Shown: positions 1 through 9,787, numbered from the stretch's first letter. The stretch is 64,000 nucleotides of DNA from Nocardia amikacinitolerans NBRC 108937 (GCF_001612615.1 NZ_BDAU01000012.1:1-64000); one strand, 5' to 3'. Program-made: numbers and translations. The notes: generated by a model not told the origin, from the sequence alone.

Positions 1-30
1 TGAACTCACCCCTCTCGTCGAACACGGACG

Positions 31-61
31 ACGCTAATCACCTGGAGTGCACTCCAAGCAA
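31..61 (-). promoter_or_regulatory. MerR-type promoter/operator, reading out of the window to the left
   Basis: On the minus strand a -35-like TTGCTT (61-56) and a -10-like TAGCGT (36-31) are separated by 19 bp, and the spacer contains the perfect 14-bp palindrome TGGAGTGCACTCCA (43-56). A 19-bp spacer carrying a dyad is the hallmark of promoters controlled by MerR-family activators. It points left, so the controlled gene lies outside the window; the regulator is not visible here. Seen directly: spacing and dyad. Inferred: MerR control. Confidence 0.6.
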
Positions 62-116
62 CACCGATTCTGCCGACCGTGCGTGGCGTGCGGCACGACG
101 TGGGGAAGGGCGCGGG

Positions 117-485
117 TCAGTTGTACTTCGGCAGTTCCTGGACGGCCCACTTGTTGCCGTCGGGATCGCTGAAGAAGGTGAACAGGCCCCAGCCCATGTC
201 CTGCACGGGTGTGGCGTCCACGCCCGCCTCGATCAGCTGCTGATAGGCCTTCTCGGCGCTGGCGACCACCATCTGCATGCCCTCGACGCTGCCGGGGGCT
301 GCCTCGGTGATGCCGCGGCCGATGCAGATCGAACAGCCCGAACCGGGCGGTGTCAGCTGCACGAAGCGGATGTCCTCGCTCGGCGAGTGGTCGTGGTCGG
401 CGTTGAAGCCGATGCGGGTGTAGAAGTCCTTGGCCCGGTCGACGTCGGTGACGGGAATCGCGACGAGTTCGATTTTCCAATCCAT
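117..485 (-). CDS. VOC (glyoxalase/bleomycin-resistance fold) family protein
   Basis: This encodes 122 aa, the normal size of a single-domain VOC protein with two beta-alpha-beta-beta-beta repeats. The N-terminus IELVAIPVTDVDRAKDFYT and the C-terminal FTFFSDPDGNKWAVQE are characteristic of the family, the latter being the 'DPDGN' strand near the metal or substrate site. The substrate cannot be told from sequence; such proteins range from isomerases to drug-binding proteins. The ATG at 485 is the only sensible start, though the Shine-Dalgarno sequence is weak. It is a single-gene unit followed by the leftward MerR-type promoter at 31-61. Confidence 0.85.
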   Translation of the reverse strand: MDWKIELVAIPVTDVDRAKDFYTRIGFNADHDHSPSEDIRFVQLTPPGSGCSICIGRGITEAAPGSVEGMQMVVASAEKAYQQLIEAGVDATPVQDMGWGLFTFFSDPDGNKWAVQELPKYN

Positions 486-571
486 CGGGTCAGCATCCCA
501 CCGCCCACCGACATGTCGGCCGATATCGGCGGTACCGAGTCGGCGGGCCGAAACGGGCTTACCCTGGTGGC

Positions 572-775
572 ATGCCTGGAAAGGAAATCGACCGGATCCG
601 GGCCCGCTCGGCCTGGGCCACGGTCAAGGAGAGTCCCGTGATCACCGCGATCGCGGTGGCGCCGTTCGTCGTCGCGCTAGGCGTCGTCTGGTGGCTGACA
701 AACGGATTCGTGGCGTTCCTGCTACTGATCCTGCTCGGCGTCGGCGTCGTGGTGGGCGGCAAACTGCTGAAATGA
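572..775 (+). CDS. small two-helix membrane protein
   Basis: This encodes 67 aa. The basic, hydrophilic N-terminus (about residues 1-20) is followed by two hydrophobic segments, roughly residues 23-42 and 46-64, the second ending in GGKLLK. No enzymatic motif is present, so a small integral membrane protein with both helices packed as a hairpin is the only supportable description. It runs convergent with the histidine phosphatase gene, whose stop lies 26 bp beyond. Codon use is typical for the region, supporting real coding, but the function is unknown. Confidence 0.6.
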   Translation: MPGKEIDRIRARSAWATVKESPVITAIAVAPFVVALGVVWWLTNGFVAFLLLILLGVGVVVGGKLLK

Positions 776-801
776 CCGGCGTCCGCCGACGCCGGGGTAG
801 C

Positions 802-1293
802 TCAGCGGGGAATGTGGAAGCGCACGAGTTCGCCGGTGCCCGCGTCGATGTCGGACCACGGGCGGTCGAATTCGAGCACGGCGAGCGCCGACGTCGGGAA
901 CTTCCTGCTCAGCTCGACAGCCTGATTCGAATTGCGATTGGCCGCGAGTTCCCATGCGGTCCACGGCATTCCGGGTGCGTGGCCGATCAGCAGCAGGGTC
1001 TCGACGTCGTCGTCGCTGAGCTGGATCAGTTCGATGAGGGTCCGCGGCGACGCTTCGTAGATGCCGCGTTCGTAGACGACAGGGGCGGTGATGCCGGTGG
1101 CGGCCAGTGTTTCGCGGGTCCGTACGGCGGTCGAGCAGCGCACCGCGTCGATCGGCGGCTGGGTCTCGCGCAGCCAGTCGCCCGCAAGCCCGGCCTCCCG
1201 TTGTCCGCGCGGCGCGAGCGGGCGCTCGTGATCGCCGACGCCGTCCGGGTAACTGGACTTGCCGTGCCGCATCAGGATCAGGGTCCGAACCAT
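802..1293 (-). CDS. SixA-like histidine phosphatase
   Basis: This encodes 163 aa of the histidine phosphatase (phosphoglycerate-mutase-like) superfamily. The catalytic RHG motif is at residues 9-11 (LILMRHGKS), and the second active-site histidine is in LLIGHAPGMP. The short length and the DHERPLAPRGQREA segment fit the SixA/YeeZ-like branch that dephosphorylates phosphohistidine proteins or small phosphoesters; the true substrate is unknown. The reading frame extends 25 codons upstream to 1368, but the ATG at 1293 places the RHG strand at the usual distance from the N-terminus, so I chose it. Confidence 0.85.
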   Translation of the reverse strand: MVRTLILMRHGKSSYPDGVGDHERPLAPRGQREAGLAGDWLRETQPPIDAVRCSTAVRTRETLAATGITAPVVYERGIYEASPRTLIELIQLSDDDVETLLLIGHAPGMPWTAWELAANRNSNQAVELSRKFPTSALAVLEFDRPWSDIDAGTGELVRFHIPR

Positions 1294-1352
1294 GGCAATA
1301 CCGTAAGCCTCCGCCTGTGACCGGGGTGTGATAGGCACGTAGGCAGTCCGAA

Positions 1353-1370
1353 GAGAGGCGTACGCCACTC
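1353..1370. promoter_or_regulatory. candidate operator palindrome upstream of fprB
   Basis: GAG-N-GGCGTACGCC-N-CTC is an 18-bp dyad with a perfect 10-bp core. It lies between the phosphatase start and the fprB start (1484), in a spacer of about 190 bp that must hold both divergent promoters. It could be a repressor site; the protein that would bind it is unknown. Confidence 0.35.
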
Positions 1371-1483
1371 TCGAGGCACACTGAAAGCGGCGTCACATAT
1401 CGCTATCCGCTCGCTGTGACACCGCGGCCCACCGCAACCCAGGGTGGCACCAGCCCACGTACATTTTCGAGGATCTGCACAAT

Positions 1484-3154
1484 ATGGCCTACGTAATCAC
1501 GCAGCGTTGTTGCAACGACGCCAGCTGCGTCTCCGAGTGCCCGGTCGACTGCATTCGTCCCACGCCGGACCAGCCGGAGTTCGCGACGACCGAAATGCTC
1601 TACATCGACCCGGACACCTGCATCGACTGCGGCGCCTGTGTGGACGCGTGCCCGGTCGAGGCCATCTTCCCCGAGGACGATCTGGCGGCCTCGCTCGCGC
1701 GGTTCCGCGACATCAACGCGGCCTACTTCGAACGGCACCCGCTCGAATCCAACTTCGACCCGATCGTGCCGCCGCAGCGCCCGCCGAAGGAACTCGGCAC
1801 CCTGCGCGTCGCCATCGTCGGCGCCGGGCCCGCGGCCTGCTACGCCGCCGACGAACTGTTGCGCCGCTGCGATGCCGAGGTCGAGATGTTCGACCGGCTG
1901 CCGACGCCGTGGGGTCTGGTGCGCGCGGGCGTCGCCCCCGACCACCCGGGAACCAAGACGGTCTCGGGCATGTTCGAGTCCGCGTTCCGCCGCGAGACCC
2001 TGCAGTACTACCTGAATGTCGAGGTTGGCACACACATCTCGCACGAGGAGCTGCTCGGGCACCACCACGCGGTGATCTACGCGGTCGGCGCGGCCAGCGA
2101 TCGCCACATGAACATTCCCGGCGAGGACCTGCCCGGCAGCCACTCGGCGACCGAGTTCGTCGCCTGGTACAACGGCCACCCCGACTACGCCGACCGGCAG
2201 TTCGACCTGTCCGGCGAGCGCGCCGTGATCGTCGGCAACGGCAACGTCGCGCTGGACGTGGCGCGCGTGCTCACCGTCGACCCCGACGAACTCGCCAAGA
2301 CCGACATCGCCGACCACGCGCTGGATGCCCTGCGCGGCAGCAACATCCGCGAGGTCGTCGTGCTCGGCAGGCGCGGTCCGCTGCAAGCGGCCTACACCTC
2401 GCCGGAGTTCCTCGCGCTCGCCCACCTGAAGGGCGTCGACGTGATCGTCGACGAGGCCGAACTCGACCTCGACCCGGCCAGCCAGGCGCTGCTGGACGAC
2501 CCGGAGGTCGAGCCGTCGTTGCAGCTGAAGTACACCCTGGCGAAGGAGTACGCCGCCGGTCGCCGCGATCCCGCCAACAAGCGGATCGTCTTCCGCTACC
2601 TGGCTTCGCCGACCGCGGTCACCGGCGCCGAGCGCGTCGACGGCATCGAATTCGTGCGCAACGAACTGGTCGAGGAAGGTGGCCAGCTGGTCGCCCGCGC
2701 CACCGACCGGACCGATCGGCTGGACGCCTCGCTGGTGCTGCGCTCCATCGGCTACCGCGGCGAGCCCGTCGCCGGACTGCCGTTCGACGAGCGCCGCGCA
2801 GTAGTGCCGAACGAGCACGGCCGGGTGCTGGGTGAGGACGGCGTCCCGCTGCCCGGCGTGTACGTCAGCGGCTGGATCAAGCGCGGTCCGCGCGGGGTCA
2901 TCGGTTCGAACCGCGTCGACTCCGAGGAGACCGTCGAGCAGCTCGTCGCCGACTTCATCGCGGGCAAACTCGCTGCGCCGCAGGGTGATCGGGGCGCGCT
3001 GAAGGCGCTGATCGCGCAGCGGCAGGCCGACCTCGTCGACCGCGCCGGTTGGAAGTCCATCGATCAGGCGGAGAAGGCGGCGGGCAAGGCCGCTGGCCGT
3101 CCGCGCGTCAAGTTCACCACCCGCGAGGACCTGCTCAAGGCGGCGCGGGGCTGA
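1484..3154 (+). CDS. fprB: ferredoxin/ferredoxin--NADP reductase fusion, FprB type
   Basis: This encodes 556 aa. Residues 1-75 form a bacterial-type ferredoxin with Cys-rich sets CCNDASCVSECP and CIDCGACVDACP, suited to hold [3Fe-4S]/[4Fe-4S] clusters. A short linker leads to an adrenodoxin-reductase-like flavoprotein: an FAD-binding GAGPAA motif near residue 113 and an NADP-binding VGNGNVALDVAR near residue 250. This order matches mycobacterial FprB, which passes electrons from NADPH to ferredoxins and P450s in the cytoplasm. The ATG at 1484 is preceded by AGGAT at good spacing. The gene stands alone and converges on the thioesterase gene. Family assignment is firm; the physiological partner is not visible. 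Confidence 0.92.
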   Translation: MAYVITQRCCNDASCVSECPVDCIRPTPDQPEFATTEMLYIDPDTCIDCGACVDACPVEAIFPEDDLAASLARFRDINAAYFERHPLESNFDPIVPPQRPPKELGTLRVAIVGAGPAACYAADELLRRCDAEVEMFDRLPTPWGLVRAGVAPDHPGTKTVSGMFESAFRRETLQYYLNVEVGTHISHEELLGHHHAVIYAVGAASDRHMNIPGEDLPGSHSATEFVAWYNGHPDYADRQFDLSGERAVIVGNGNVALDVARVLTVDPDELAKTDIADHALDALRGSNIREVVVLGRRGPLQAAYTSPEFLALAHLKGVDVIVDEAELDLDPASQALLDDPEVEPSLQLKYTLAKEYAAGRRDPANKRIVFRYLASPTAVTGAERVDGIEFVRNELVEEGGQLVARATDRTDRLDASLVLRSIGYRGEPVAGLPFDERRAVVPNEHGRVLGEDGVPLPGVYVSGWIKRGPRGVIGSNRVDSEETVEQLVADFIAGKLAAPQGDRGALKALIAQRQADLVDRAGWKSIDQAEKAAGKAAGRPRVKFTTREDLLKAARG

Positions 3155-3241
3155 GCGCCGAGGCCGTCGGGCGGGTCCGCGTGATCTGCCCGGCGGTCGG
3201 ATCGTCTGGCGTACGGGTTCGGCCGGAGGGCGTTCAGCGCG

Positions 3242-4015
3242 TCAGCCGGGCAGCGGCATGATGCGCACGACGGTCGTGGTCGTCCCGCCGACCACGAACC
3301 ACAGCCGCAGCACCGGCCGCCCGTTGCGGTCGCCCGGTTCGTAGCGGCTGCGCACACTGATGTGCTGGCGCGCGAGCACCGGGGCGACGTACTCGATCAC
3401 CGCGCGGTGCGGGCCCGCGACCAATTTCGGATAGTCCACGAGGAACTGCTCGACGGCCTGCCAGTAGCAGGCGTTGTTCACGTGGTTGTACTGGTCGATG
3501 TCGGTGGCCCGCACCGGAAATGGTAGGTCGGTGTCCGATTCCGGGGGAGTCGAGTCGGTCAGGTACGGCCGCCACCGCAGCCGGTGCTCGCTCGCGGTCC
3601 TGGCCAGGTAGGAAAGGCCCTCGTCGCTGATCCTGGTCGGCCGGTTGGTCGACTCGTTGATATTGATCCAGAAGCCCTCTGTCTCGATCAGCCCGCCGTT
3701 GTCGCTGGTGATCCGCACCCGCATGTTCGTCCACCTGGTCGACATGCTCGAACACCAGCGCAGCAGGTGTACCTGGTCCGGCCAGACGATCGGGCGGATG
3801 ACGTCGATGACCGTGCGGCGAACGATCCAGCTCGGATCAGACCGGTGCAGGAACGTGTGATGCAACTGTTCCCAGGCGATATCCTGCAGGTATCTGGCGA
3901 CGGCGTCGAACCTCAATCGGTCGTACGGATCCACATCGCCAGCCCGTACCGGCCACGCCGAGGCATAGCCCATGCCCTCCTGGGTCAGCGGGGCGAGTGG
4001 CTGATCGAGTGACAC
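3242..4015 (-). CDS. acyl-ACP thioesterase family protein
   Basis: This encodes 257 aa with two hotdog folds in tandem, the architecture of the FatA/FatB-like acyl-ACP thioesterase family found also in mycobacteria. The first half carries YLQDIAWEQLHH and the WSSMSTRW-like strand, and the second carries ATDIDQYNHVNNACYW, where Asp and Asn of the hot-dog helix align with the catalytic residues of the family. It would release fatty acids from acyl carrier protein or hydrolyse acyl-CoA. Convergent with fprB, single gene. The upstream 192-bp gap to the next gene (4016-4207) probably contains its promoter; I see no distinct motif there. Confidence 0.85.
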   Translation of the reverse strand: MSLDQPLAPLTQEGMGYASAWPVRAGDVDPYDRLRFDAVARYLQDIAWEQLHHTFLHRSDPSWIVRRTVIDVIRPIVWPDQVHLLRWCSSMSTRWTNMRVRITSDNGGLIETEGFWININESTNRPTRISDEGLSYLARTASEHRLRWRPYLTDSTPPESDTDLPFPVRATDIDQYNHVNNACYWQAVEQFLVDYPKLVAGPHRAVIEYVAPVLARQHISVRSRYEPGDRNGRPVLRLWFVVGGTTTTVVRIMPLPG

Positions 4016-4207
4016 TTGTGCTCCTCGCGCTGCACGTTGTGCCGCGTCTTCTTGCGGTGCTGTTGTGAGACGACTTTACGGGGCGTACGTCACACCCTCG
4101 CGTCGAGCCGCCTGTACTCACTGGTATACGAACCCCCGCACCACACCCCGAATCGTCCGCGGGCCGGGCCGCCCGGTGAAACGCCCGAGCCGCGAAACCG
4201 CCGGTGA

Positions 4208-5347
4208 TCAGTAGCCGACGTACCCCTCTCCCCGGCTCATCGCCGCGATACCTGGAACATTGCTGAGCGATCCGTAGCGCTCGATGGCGTAGCGCGTTCC
4301 GGCGATGATGTTGTCGACCGGGTTCCAGATGTCGTCGTGGCCGGGCAGCTTGTAGGAGTTGAACGTCGGGTCGATGGTCTGCATGATGCCCTTCGACGGA
4401 ATGCCCGCCGCGGCGTTGCTGTCCCAGAGGTTGATCGCGTGCGGGTTTCCGCCGGATTCCTTGTCGATGATCATCGAGATGATCGCGGCGTCGCTGTCGC
4501 TGATGTCGTATCCCTTGGCGCGCAATGCCTGGATCGCCTCTTGGATCCACTTGGCCTTGTCCCCGGTCGGCATCGGGCCGGTGGGGGCGCTCGAACTCGG
4601 CCCGCCCGAATACGAGGAATCGGAGGGTGAGCCGGAGTAGCTGTTGTTGCCGCCGGACATCACGTAGTTCGGCTTGCTCGGGGATTGCGTGGTGGGTGGG
4701 GTTGTGGCGGCCGGGGTGGTGGTGGTCGATGGGGGCGGGATGAGGTTGGGGTCGGCGAGGCCGTCGAGGGCCGACTGGAGTTTGGTGATCGCGGTGTCGA
4801 CCTTGCGTTGTGCTTCGGTGGCCACGTTCTCGGCGGTTTGCAGCGCGGTGGTGATCTGGGTTTCCCAGTTCGCGGCGTCGGCGCGGATGCGAAGGCGCAG
4901 GTCGTCGGCGGCTTGGCCGGTGAGGTCGCGGAGCAGCTCCTCGGTGCGCGCGGTGGCGTCGACGGTGCCGTTGTCGTTCACGGTGAACCCGGTGATCAGG
5001 CCCATGCCCGCGGCCGGGACCGGACCCGCGCTCGCCGCTTGGTCGCGCAGCCGCAGCACGTTGGATTTGGCTTCGTTCAGGTTGCCGACCTCGGCCTCGA
5101 AGGCGGTGGCGAGCTCGAGCAGGGCGGCGCTCACCGCGCCGGACCGGCTCTTCTCGGTGTCCATCCGCTGGTTGGCGGCGTCGGCGGCCGCGCCGGACCA
5201 CACCTTGTCGGTGCCGAGCCGTGCGGTGTCGTCGGAGCCCTTGCGCACCGCGGCGTCGAGTTGCTCGGAGAGCTTGCGGGCGTTCGCCCCCGCGGTGCCG
5301 ATCTGGTCGGGCTGCCATGCGGAGACGTTCGCGATGGTGAGCGTCAT
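4208..5347 (-). CDS. ESX-type (WXG100-like) protein with C-terminal lytic transglycosylase domain
   Basis: This encodes 379 aa. Residues 1-200 are helical and resemble WXG100/ESX substrates, with a central DKVWSGAAADAANQR where the W-x-G turn is expected. A Pro/Thr/Ser/Gly-rich linker follows (residues ~205-260). The C-terminus is an SLT-type transglycosylase: the catalytic Glu lies in IIDKESGGNPHAINLWDSN, followed by GIMQTIDPTFNSY and NIIAGTRYAIERYG. There is no signal peptide, consistent with type VII secretion. Its ATG overlaps the stop of the upstream EspC-like gene (ATGA), so the two are translationally coupled and probably secreted together. It likely cleaves peptidoglycan, either during envelope remodelling or as an effector; the sequence cannot decide. 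Confidence 0.85.
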   Translation of the reverse strand: MTLTIANVSAWQPDQIGTAGANARKLSEQLDAAVRKGSDDTARLGTDKVWSGAAADAANQRMDTEKSRSGAVSAALLELATAFEAEVGNLNEAKSNVLRLRDQAASAGPVPAAGMGLITGFTVNDNGTVDATARTEELLRDLTGQAADDLRLRIRADAANWETQITTALQTAENVATEAQRKVDTAITKLQSALDGLADPNLIPPPSTTTTPAATTPPTTQSPSKPNYVMSGGNNSYSGSPSDSSYSGGPSSSAPTGPMPTGDKAKWIQEAIQALRAKGYDISDSDAAIISMIIDKESGGNPHAINLWDSNAAAGIPSKGIMQTIDPTFNSYKLPGHDDIWNPVDNIIAGTRYAIERYGSLSNVPGIAAMSRGEGYVGY

Positions 5348-5670
5348 GGCAGCTCGAGTGCGATGGTGCGGAGGCGGGCCGCGAAGTCGTTCTCGGCGAC
5401 TTCGTAGGCGCCTGCCGCGGTGCGGGTGCTCTGGGCGACCTTCTCCAGCCGGTCGGCGATGCGGTGCAGGCACTGGTTGGTCAGGTCGGTCGCGCGGCCC
5501 GCGGAGTTGCCGAAGGGGGTGCCTTGCAGGGCCGAGACGGCCGGATTGAATCCGTTGCCGATGTTGAGCCCGCGTATCAGCCCCGCCTCGGCGCCCAAAT
5601 TGTTCGCGAACGTCTGTAGCGCTTGCGGATTCACCTGCAACTGTGCGGCAGGCTGTGCGCCGTCGACCAT
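5344..5670 (-). CDS. EspC-like ESX-secretion-associated protein
   Basis: This encodes 108 aa. It is a short, all-helical protein with a 'VNPQALQTFANNLG' start and a C-terminal AGAYEVAENDFAARLR that resembles the EspC/ESX-1 secretion-associated family, where YxxxD/E-type tails serve in type VII export (here Y-E-V-A-E). The start ATG at 5670 is preceded by GAAGGGGG at good spacing; a longer frame upstream is read-through on the opposite strand of the quinone reductase gene. The stop overlaps the start of the transglycosylase by 4 nt. It probably acts as heterodimer partner or chaperone for that protein in the ESX pathway. No ESX core genes are in the window. Confidence 0.75.
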   Translation of the reverse strand: MVDGAQPAAQLQVNPQALQTFANNLGAEAGLIRGLNIGNGFNPAVSALQGTPFGNSAGRATDLTNQCLHRIADRLEKVAQSTRTAAGAYEVAENDFAARLRTIALELP

Positions 5671-5737
5671 GGAAAAGCCCCCTTCTCCCCGACCTGAAAG
5701 TCGCGCCCAGCTTAGCGTTATGTTGGTCACGGTGTCA

Positions 5738-5760
5738 TCGACGACGACCGATGTCGTCGA
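5738..5760. promoter_or_regulatory. candidate operator in divergent promoter region
   Basis: TCGACGA (5738-5744) and TCGTCGA (5754-5760) form a perfect inverted repeat with a 9-bp centre, 21 bp before the quinone oxidoreductase start and in the 111-bp spacer shared with the EspC-like gene. In a GC-rich genome such dyads occur by chance, so this is tentative. Confidence 0.25.
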
Positions 5761-5781
5761 ATCGGACAGAGAGGTCGGCAC

Positions 5782-6756
5782 ATGCGCGCAGCCCAGGTCA
5801 GCAAGCTGGAAGGACCGGAAGCGGTCGAGGTCGTCGAGATTCCCGAGCCCGCTTCGTATCCGGGCGGTGTGGTGATCGACGTGCACGCCGCGGGTGTCGC
5901 GTTTCCCGATGTGCTGATGACGCGCGGGCTGTACCAGATGAAGCCGGAATTGCCGTTCGTCGTGGGCGGCGAGGTCGCGGGCGTGGTGCGCGAAGCGCCC
6001 GCCGACGCGCATGTCGCGGCCGGTGACCGGGTTGTCGCGCTGACGCTGCTCGGCAACGCCATGGCCGAGGTCGCGGTGGCGCCCGCGCAGATGGTGTTCA
6101 AGCTGCCGGACAACATCTCCCTGGAGGCAGGCGCCGGCATCCTGTTCAACGATCTGACGGTGCACTTCTGCCTGCGCAACCGCGGCAGGCTCGCCGAGGG
6201 CGAGACGGTGCTCGTGCACGGCGCCGCCGGCGGCATCGGCACCTCGACGCTGCGGATGGCCGCGGCGCTTGGCGCGGGCCGAGTGATCGCGGTGGTGAGC
6301 ACGCCGGAGAAGGCCGAGGTGGCCAAGGCCAACGGCGCCACCGACGTGGTGCTCACCGACGGCTGGCTCGCCGCGGTGAAGGAGCTGACCGGCGGCCGCG
6401 GCGTCGACATCGTGCTCGACCCGGTGGGCGGCGACCGCTTCACCGACAGCATCCGCTCGCTGGCCTCGGCCGGTCGGCTGCTCGTCGTCGGCTTCACCGC
6501 GGGGGAGATCCCGACGGTGAAGGTGAACCGCCTGCTGCTCAAGAACGTCGAGGTGACGGGCGCGGCGTGGGGCGAGTGGGTCATGACGCACCCGGGCTAC
6601 CTGGCCGAACAGTGGGCCGAGGTGGAGCCGCTGCTGGCCTCCGGCAAGATCGCGCCGCCGCAGCCGGTGCTCTACCCGCTGGACCGGGCCGCCGAAGCCG
6701 TTGCCTCGCTGGACAACCGCACCGCGACCGGCAAGGTCGTCGTCACCCTGCGCTGA
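5782..6756 (+). CDS. NADPH:quinone oxidoreductase family protein (zinc-independent MDR)
   Basis: This encodes 324 aa, the usual size of quinone reductases of the medium-chain dehydrogenase/reductase family. The N-terminal GroES-like domain runs to about residue 120, followed by the nucleotide-binding fold with VLVHGAAGGIGT near residue 150, the AAxGGVG-type motif for NADPH. The zinc-binding Cys cluster of alcohol dehydrogenases is missing, so reduction of quinones or enones by NADPH is expected. The ATG at 5782 is preceded by GAGAGG. The next gene starts 16 bp downstream on the same strand, so the two may be cotranscribed. Confidence 0.85.
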   Translation: MRAAQVSKLEGPEAVEVVEIPEPASYPGGVVIDVHAAGVAFPDVLMTRGLYQMKPELPFVVGGEVAGVVREAPADAHVAAGDRVVALTLLGNAMAEVAVAPAQMVFKLPDNISLEAGAGILFNDLTVHFCLRNRGRLAEGETVLVHGAAGGIGTSTLRMAAALGAGRVIAVVSTPEKAEVAKANGATDVVLTDGWLAAVKELTGGRGVDIVLDPVGGDRFTDSIRSLASAGRLLVVGFTAGEIPTVKVNRLLLKNVEVTGAAWGEWVMTHPGYLAEQWAEVEPLLASGKIAPPQPVLYPLDRAAEAVASLDNRTATGKVVVTLR

Positions 6757-6772
6757 TCGCTGCCACCGCGTC

Positions 6773-7885
6773 ATGACGCTTTCCCACCGGGTGTTGAACC
6801 GGACCTTGTTGCAGCGCCAGCACCTGCTGGAGCGATCGTCGCTGACGGTGGCGCGGATGTGCGATCACCTGGTCGGCCTGCAGGCGCAGGATGTGCCGCC
6901 GCCGTTCGTCGGATTGTGGAGCCGCCTGGCGGATTTCGATCCCGAGGTGGTCTCGGCGGGGCTGGAGGACCGTTCGCTGGTCCGAATCACGTTGATGCGC
7001 GGCACCATTCACCTGGTGACGCCGCCGGACGCGCTGCGCATCGCGCCGCACATCCAGCCGGAGTTGGAGAAGGTCCCGTTCCGCAAGGGCTTCAACTTCG
7101 GCGCGATGGTCGGCCTCGACCCGGACGAGGTACGGGCTCGCGGTGAGGAGGCGCTCGGCGACGAGCCGACGCCCGCCGCCGAGCTGCGGGCCCGCGCCGC
7201 CGCGTGCTTTCCGGACCGCGATCCCGGCGCGGTGGTGCAGACCTGGCTGTATCAGCTGCCGGTCTTGCAGACGCCGCCGCGCGGGAAGTGGAAGGACAGC
7301 AGCCGTCCGGTGTGGTCGCGGGTGGAGCCGTGGCTCGGCGCGCCGCTGGACCCGGACTACCCGCTCGCGGAGCTGCTCGTCCGGTATCTGCGCGCGTTCG
7401 GCCCCGCGACGACCATGGACATGCAGACCTGGTCCAAGCTGACCGGGTTGAAGAAGGCCGTCGACGCGCTCGGCGACCGGCTGCGCACCTACACCGACGA
7501 GCGCGGCCGCACCCTCTACGACCTCGCCGACGCCGAACTGGCCGACCCGGACCTGCCCGCGCCGGTCCGGCTGCTCGGTTGGTACGACAATGCCGTTCTC
7601 TCGCACCAGGATCGGAGCAGGATCGTGCCGAACGGTGCGACGCCGACCCTGCGCGCGTACGCGACGGCGGTGGCTCCGGTGCTGGTCGACGGTTTCGTCG
7701 CGGGTGTGTACAAGATCTTCCCGCAGTCCGGGGTCGCGCGGCTGCGGATCAGCCCGAGTCGCGCGTTGTCGTCCGCCGAGCGCGCCGAGGTGGAGGCGGA
7801 AGCGCTTGCGCTGCTTGCCTTCCTGGAGGACGACAAGCGGCCGAGCGTGGAGATTCTCGAGGTCGGCGCGGACCTGCGGCCGTGA
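6773..7885 (+). CDS. winged-helix DNA-binding domain-containing protein (YcaQ/AlkZ-like superfamily)
   Basis: This encodes 370 aa. The opening LNRTLLQRQHLLERSSLTV and the downstream MCDHLVGLQAQDVPPPFVGLWSRL are typical of the HTH_42 family, widespread in actinobacteria and related to the AlkZ/YcaQ DNA glycosylases. The middle has a repeated LVRITLMRGTIHLV strand found in the family. Members are annotated as winged-helix DNA-binding proteins; glycosylase activity has been shown only for some, so I do not claim it. The frame is open from 6701, inside the preceding gene, but the ATG at 6773 matches the family start. It converges on the AsnC gene, 1 bp apart at the stops. Confidence 0.8.
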   Translation: MTLSHRVLNRTLLQRQHLLERSSLTVARMCDHLVGLQAQDVPPPFVGLWSRLADFDPEVVSAGLEDRSLVRITLMRGTIHLVTPPDALRIAPHIQPELEKVPFRKGFNFGAMVGLDPDEVRARGEEALGDEPTPAAELRARAAACFPDRDPGAVVQTWLYQLPVLQTPPRGKWKDSSRPVWSRVEPWLGAPLDPDYPLAELLVRYLRAFGPATTMDMQTWSKLTGLKKAVDALGDRLRTYTDERGRTLYDLADAELADPDLPAPVRLLGWYDNAVLSHQDRSRIVPNGATPTLRAYATAVAPVLVDGFVAGVYKIFPQSGVARLRISPSRALSSAERAEVEAEALALLAFLEDDKRPSVEILEVGADLRP

Positions 7886-7886
7886 G

Positions 7887-8411
7887 TCAGCGCTCGTGGG
7901 AGTCGCGGTAGGCGGGGGCCTTGCTGCTTCCGGTCGGCGTCAGCGTGCGCAGCAGCGGCAATGTCCGGCGCGGCACCACCGTGGACAGCACGATGACGCT
8001 GTGCGACCGGTCCACCGAACTGGTCCGGTCGATGCTGAGCAGTACCGCTTGCAACCCGGCGTGCGAGTCGGCGCCGATGCGGCACAGCACATCACCCGAT
8101 CCGGTCGTCGCGTACGCCTCGAGCACGCCGGGGATGGCGTCGAGTTCGGCGGCGACGGTGTCGAGCGCGCCCTGGGCGATCTCCAGCGTGACGAAGGCCT
8201 GTACGTCGAATCCCGCTGCGGTGACATCGATCTGCGGGTCGTAGGAGGCGATCACGCCGGCCTCCTCCATGCGCCCGATGCGCGACTGCACGGTCGCCCG
8301 CGCCACCCGGGTGCGCCGGGAGAGCTCCAGGATTCCGGCCTTCTGGTGCTCGTGCATCGCGGTCAGGATGGCGAGGTCGAGCTCGTCCAGCTTCGCCGGG
8401 GTGCGTGACAT
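7887..8411 (-). CDS. Lrp/AsnC-family transcriptional regulator
   Basis: This encodes 174 aa: an N-terminal winged HTH (LDELDLAILTAMHEHQKAGI followed by LSRRTRVARATVQSRIGRM) and a C-terminal RAM ligand-binding domain from about residue 70 (VQAFVTLEIA; YATTGSGDVLCRI). It is transcribed divergently from hppD with a 161-bp spacer, so regulation of 4-hydroxyphenylpyruvate catabolism in response to an aromatic amino acid or its keto acid is a reasonable inference. The start ATG at 8411 is preceded by AGGAGG, at good spacing. Confidence 0.9.
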   Translation of the reverse strand: MSRTPAKLDELDLAILTAMHEHQKAGILELSRRTRVARATVQSRIGRMEEAGVIASYDPQIDVTAAGFDVQAFVTLEIAQGALDTVAAELDAIPGVLEAYATTGSGDVLCRIGADSHAGLQAVLLSIDRTSSVDRSHSVIVLSTVVPRRTLPLLRTLTPTGSSKAPAYRDSHER

Positions 8412-8569
8412 GGCGACCTCCTGTGGGGGCGCGGGCGGGGGCAGCGTGGTGTCCCGTGAGTACTATTCAAATTGTCCAGCATCTCGCGGGCTTTGCTAGC
8501 CGAATCCGCCACTGTGTCTACAGAAAATCGGAGCGGTTGCCTACCGGTCGGCGGCGGATATTTGCTTGA

Positions 8570-9748
<1,179 letters not shown>

Positions 9749-9787
9749 CCAGGAGGCCGCGCCCGCCGAACAAGTAGAGTTCGAATC

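Noticed and set aside
1392..1420. A CRP-type site from GTCACA and TGTGAC before fprB
   Set aside because: The half-sites are in the wrong orientation for CRP (TGTGA...TCACA) and too far apart.
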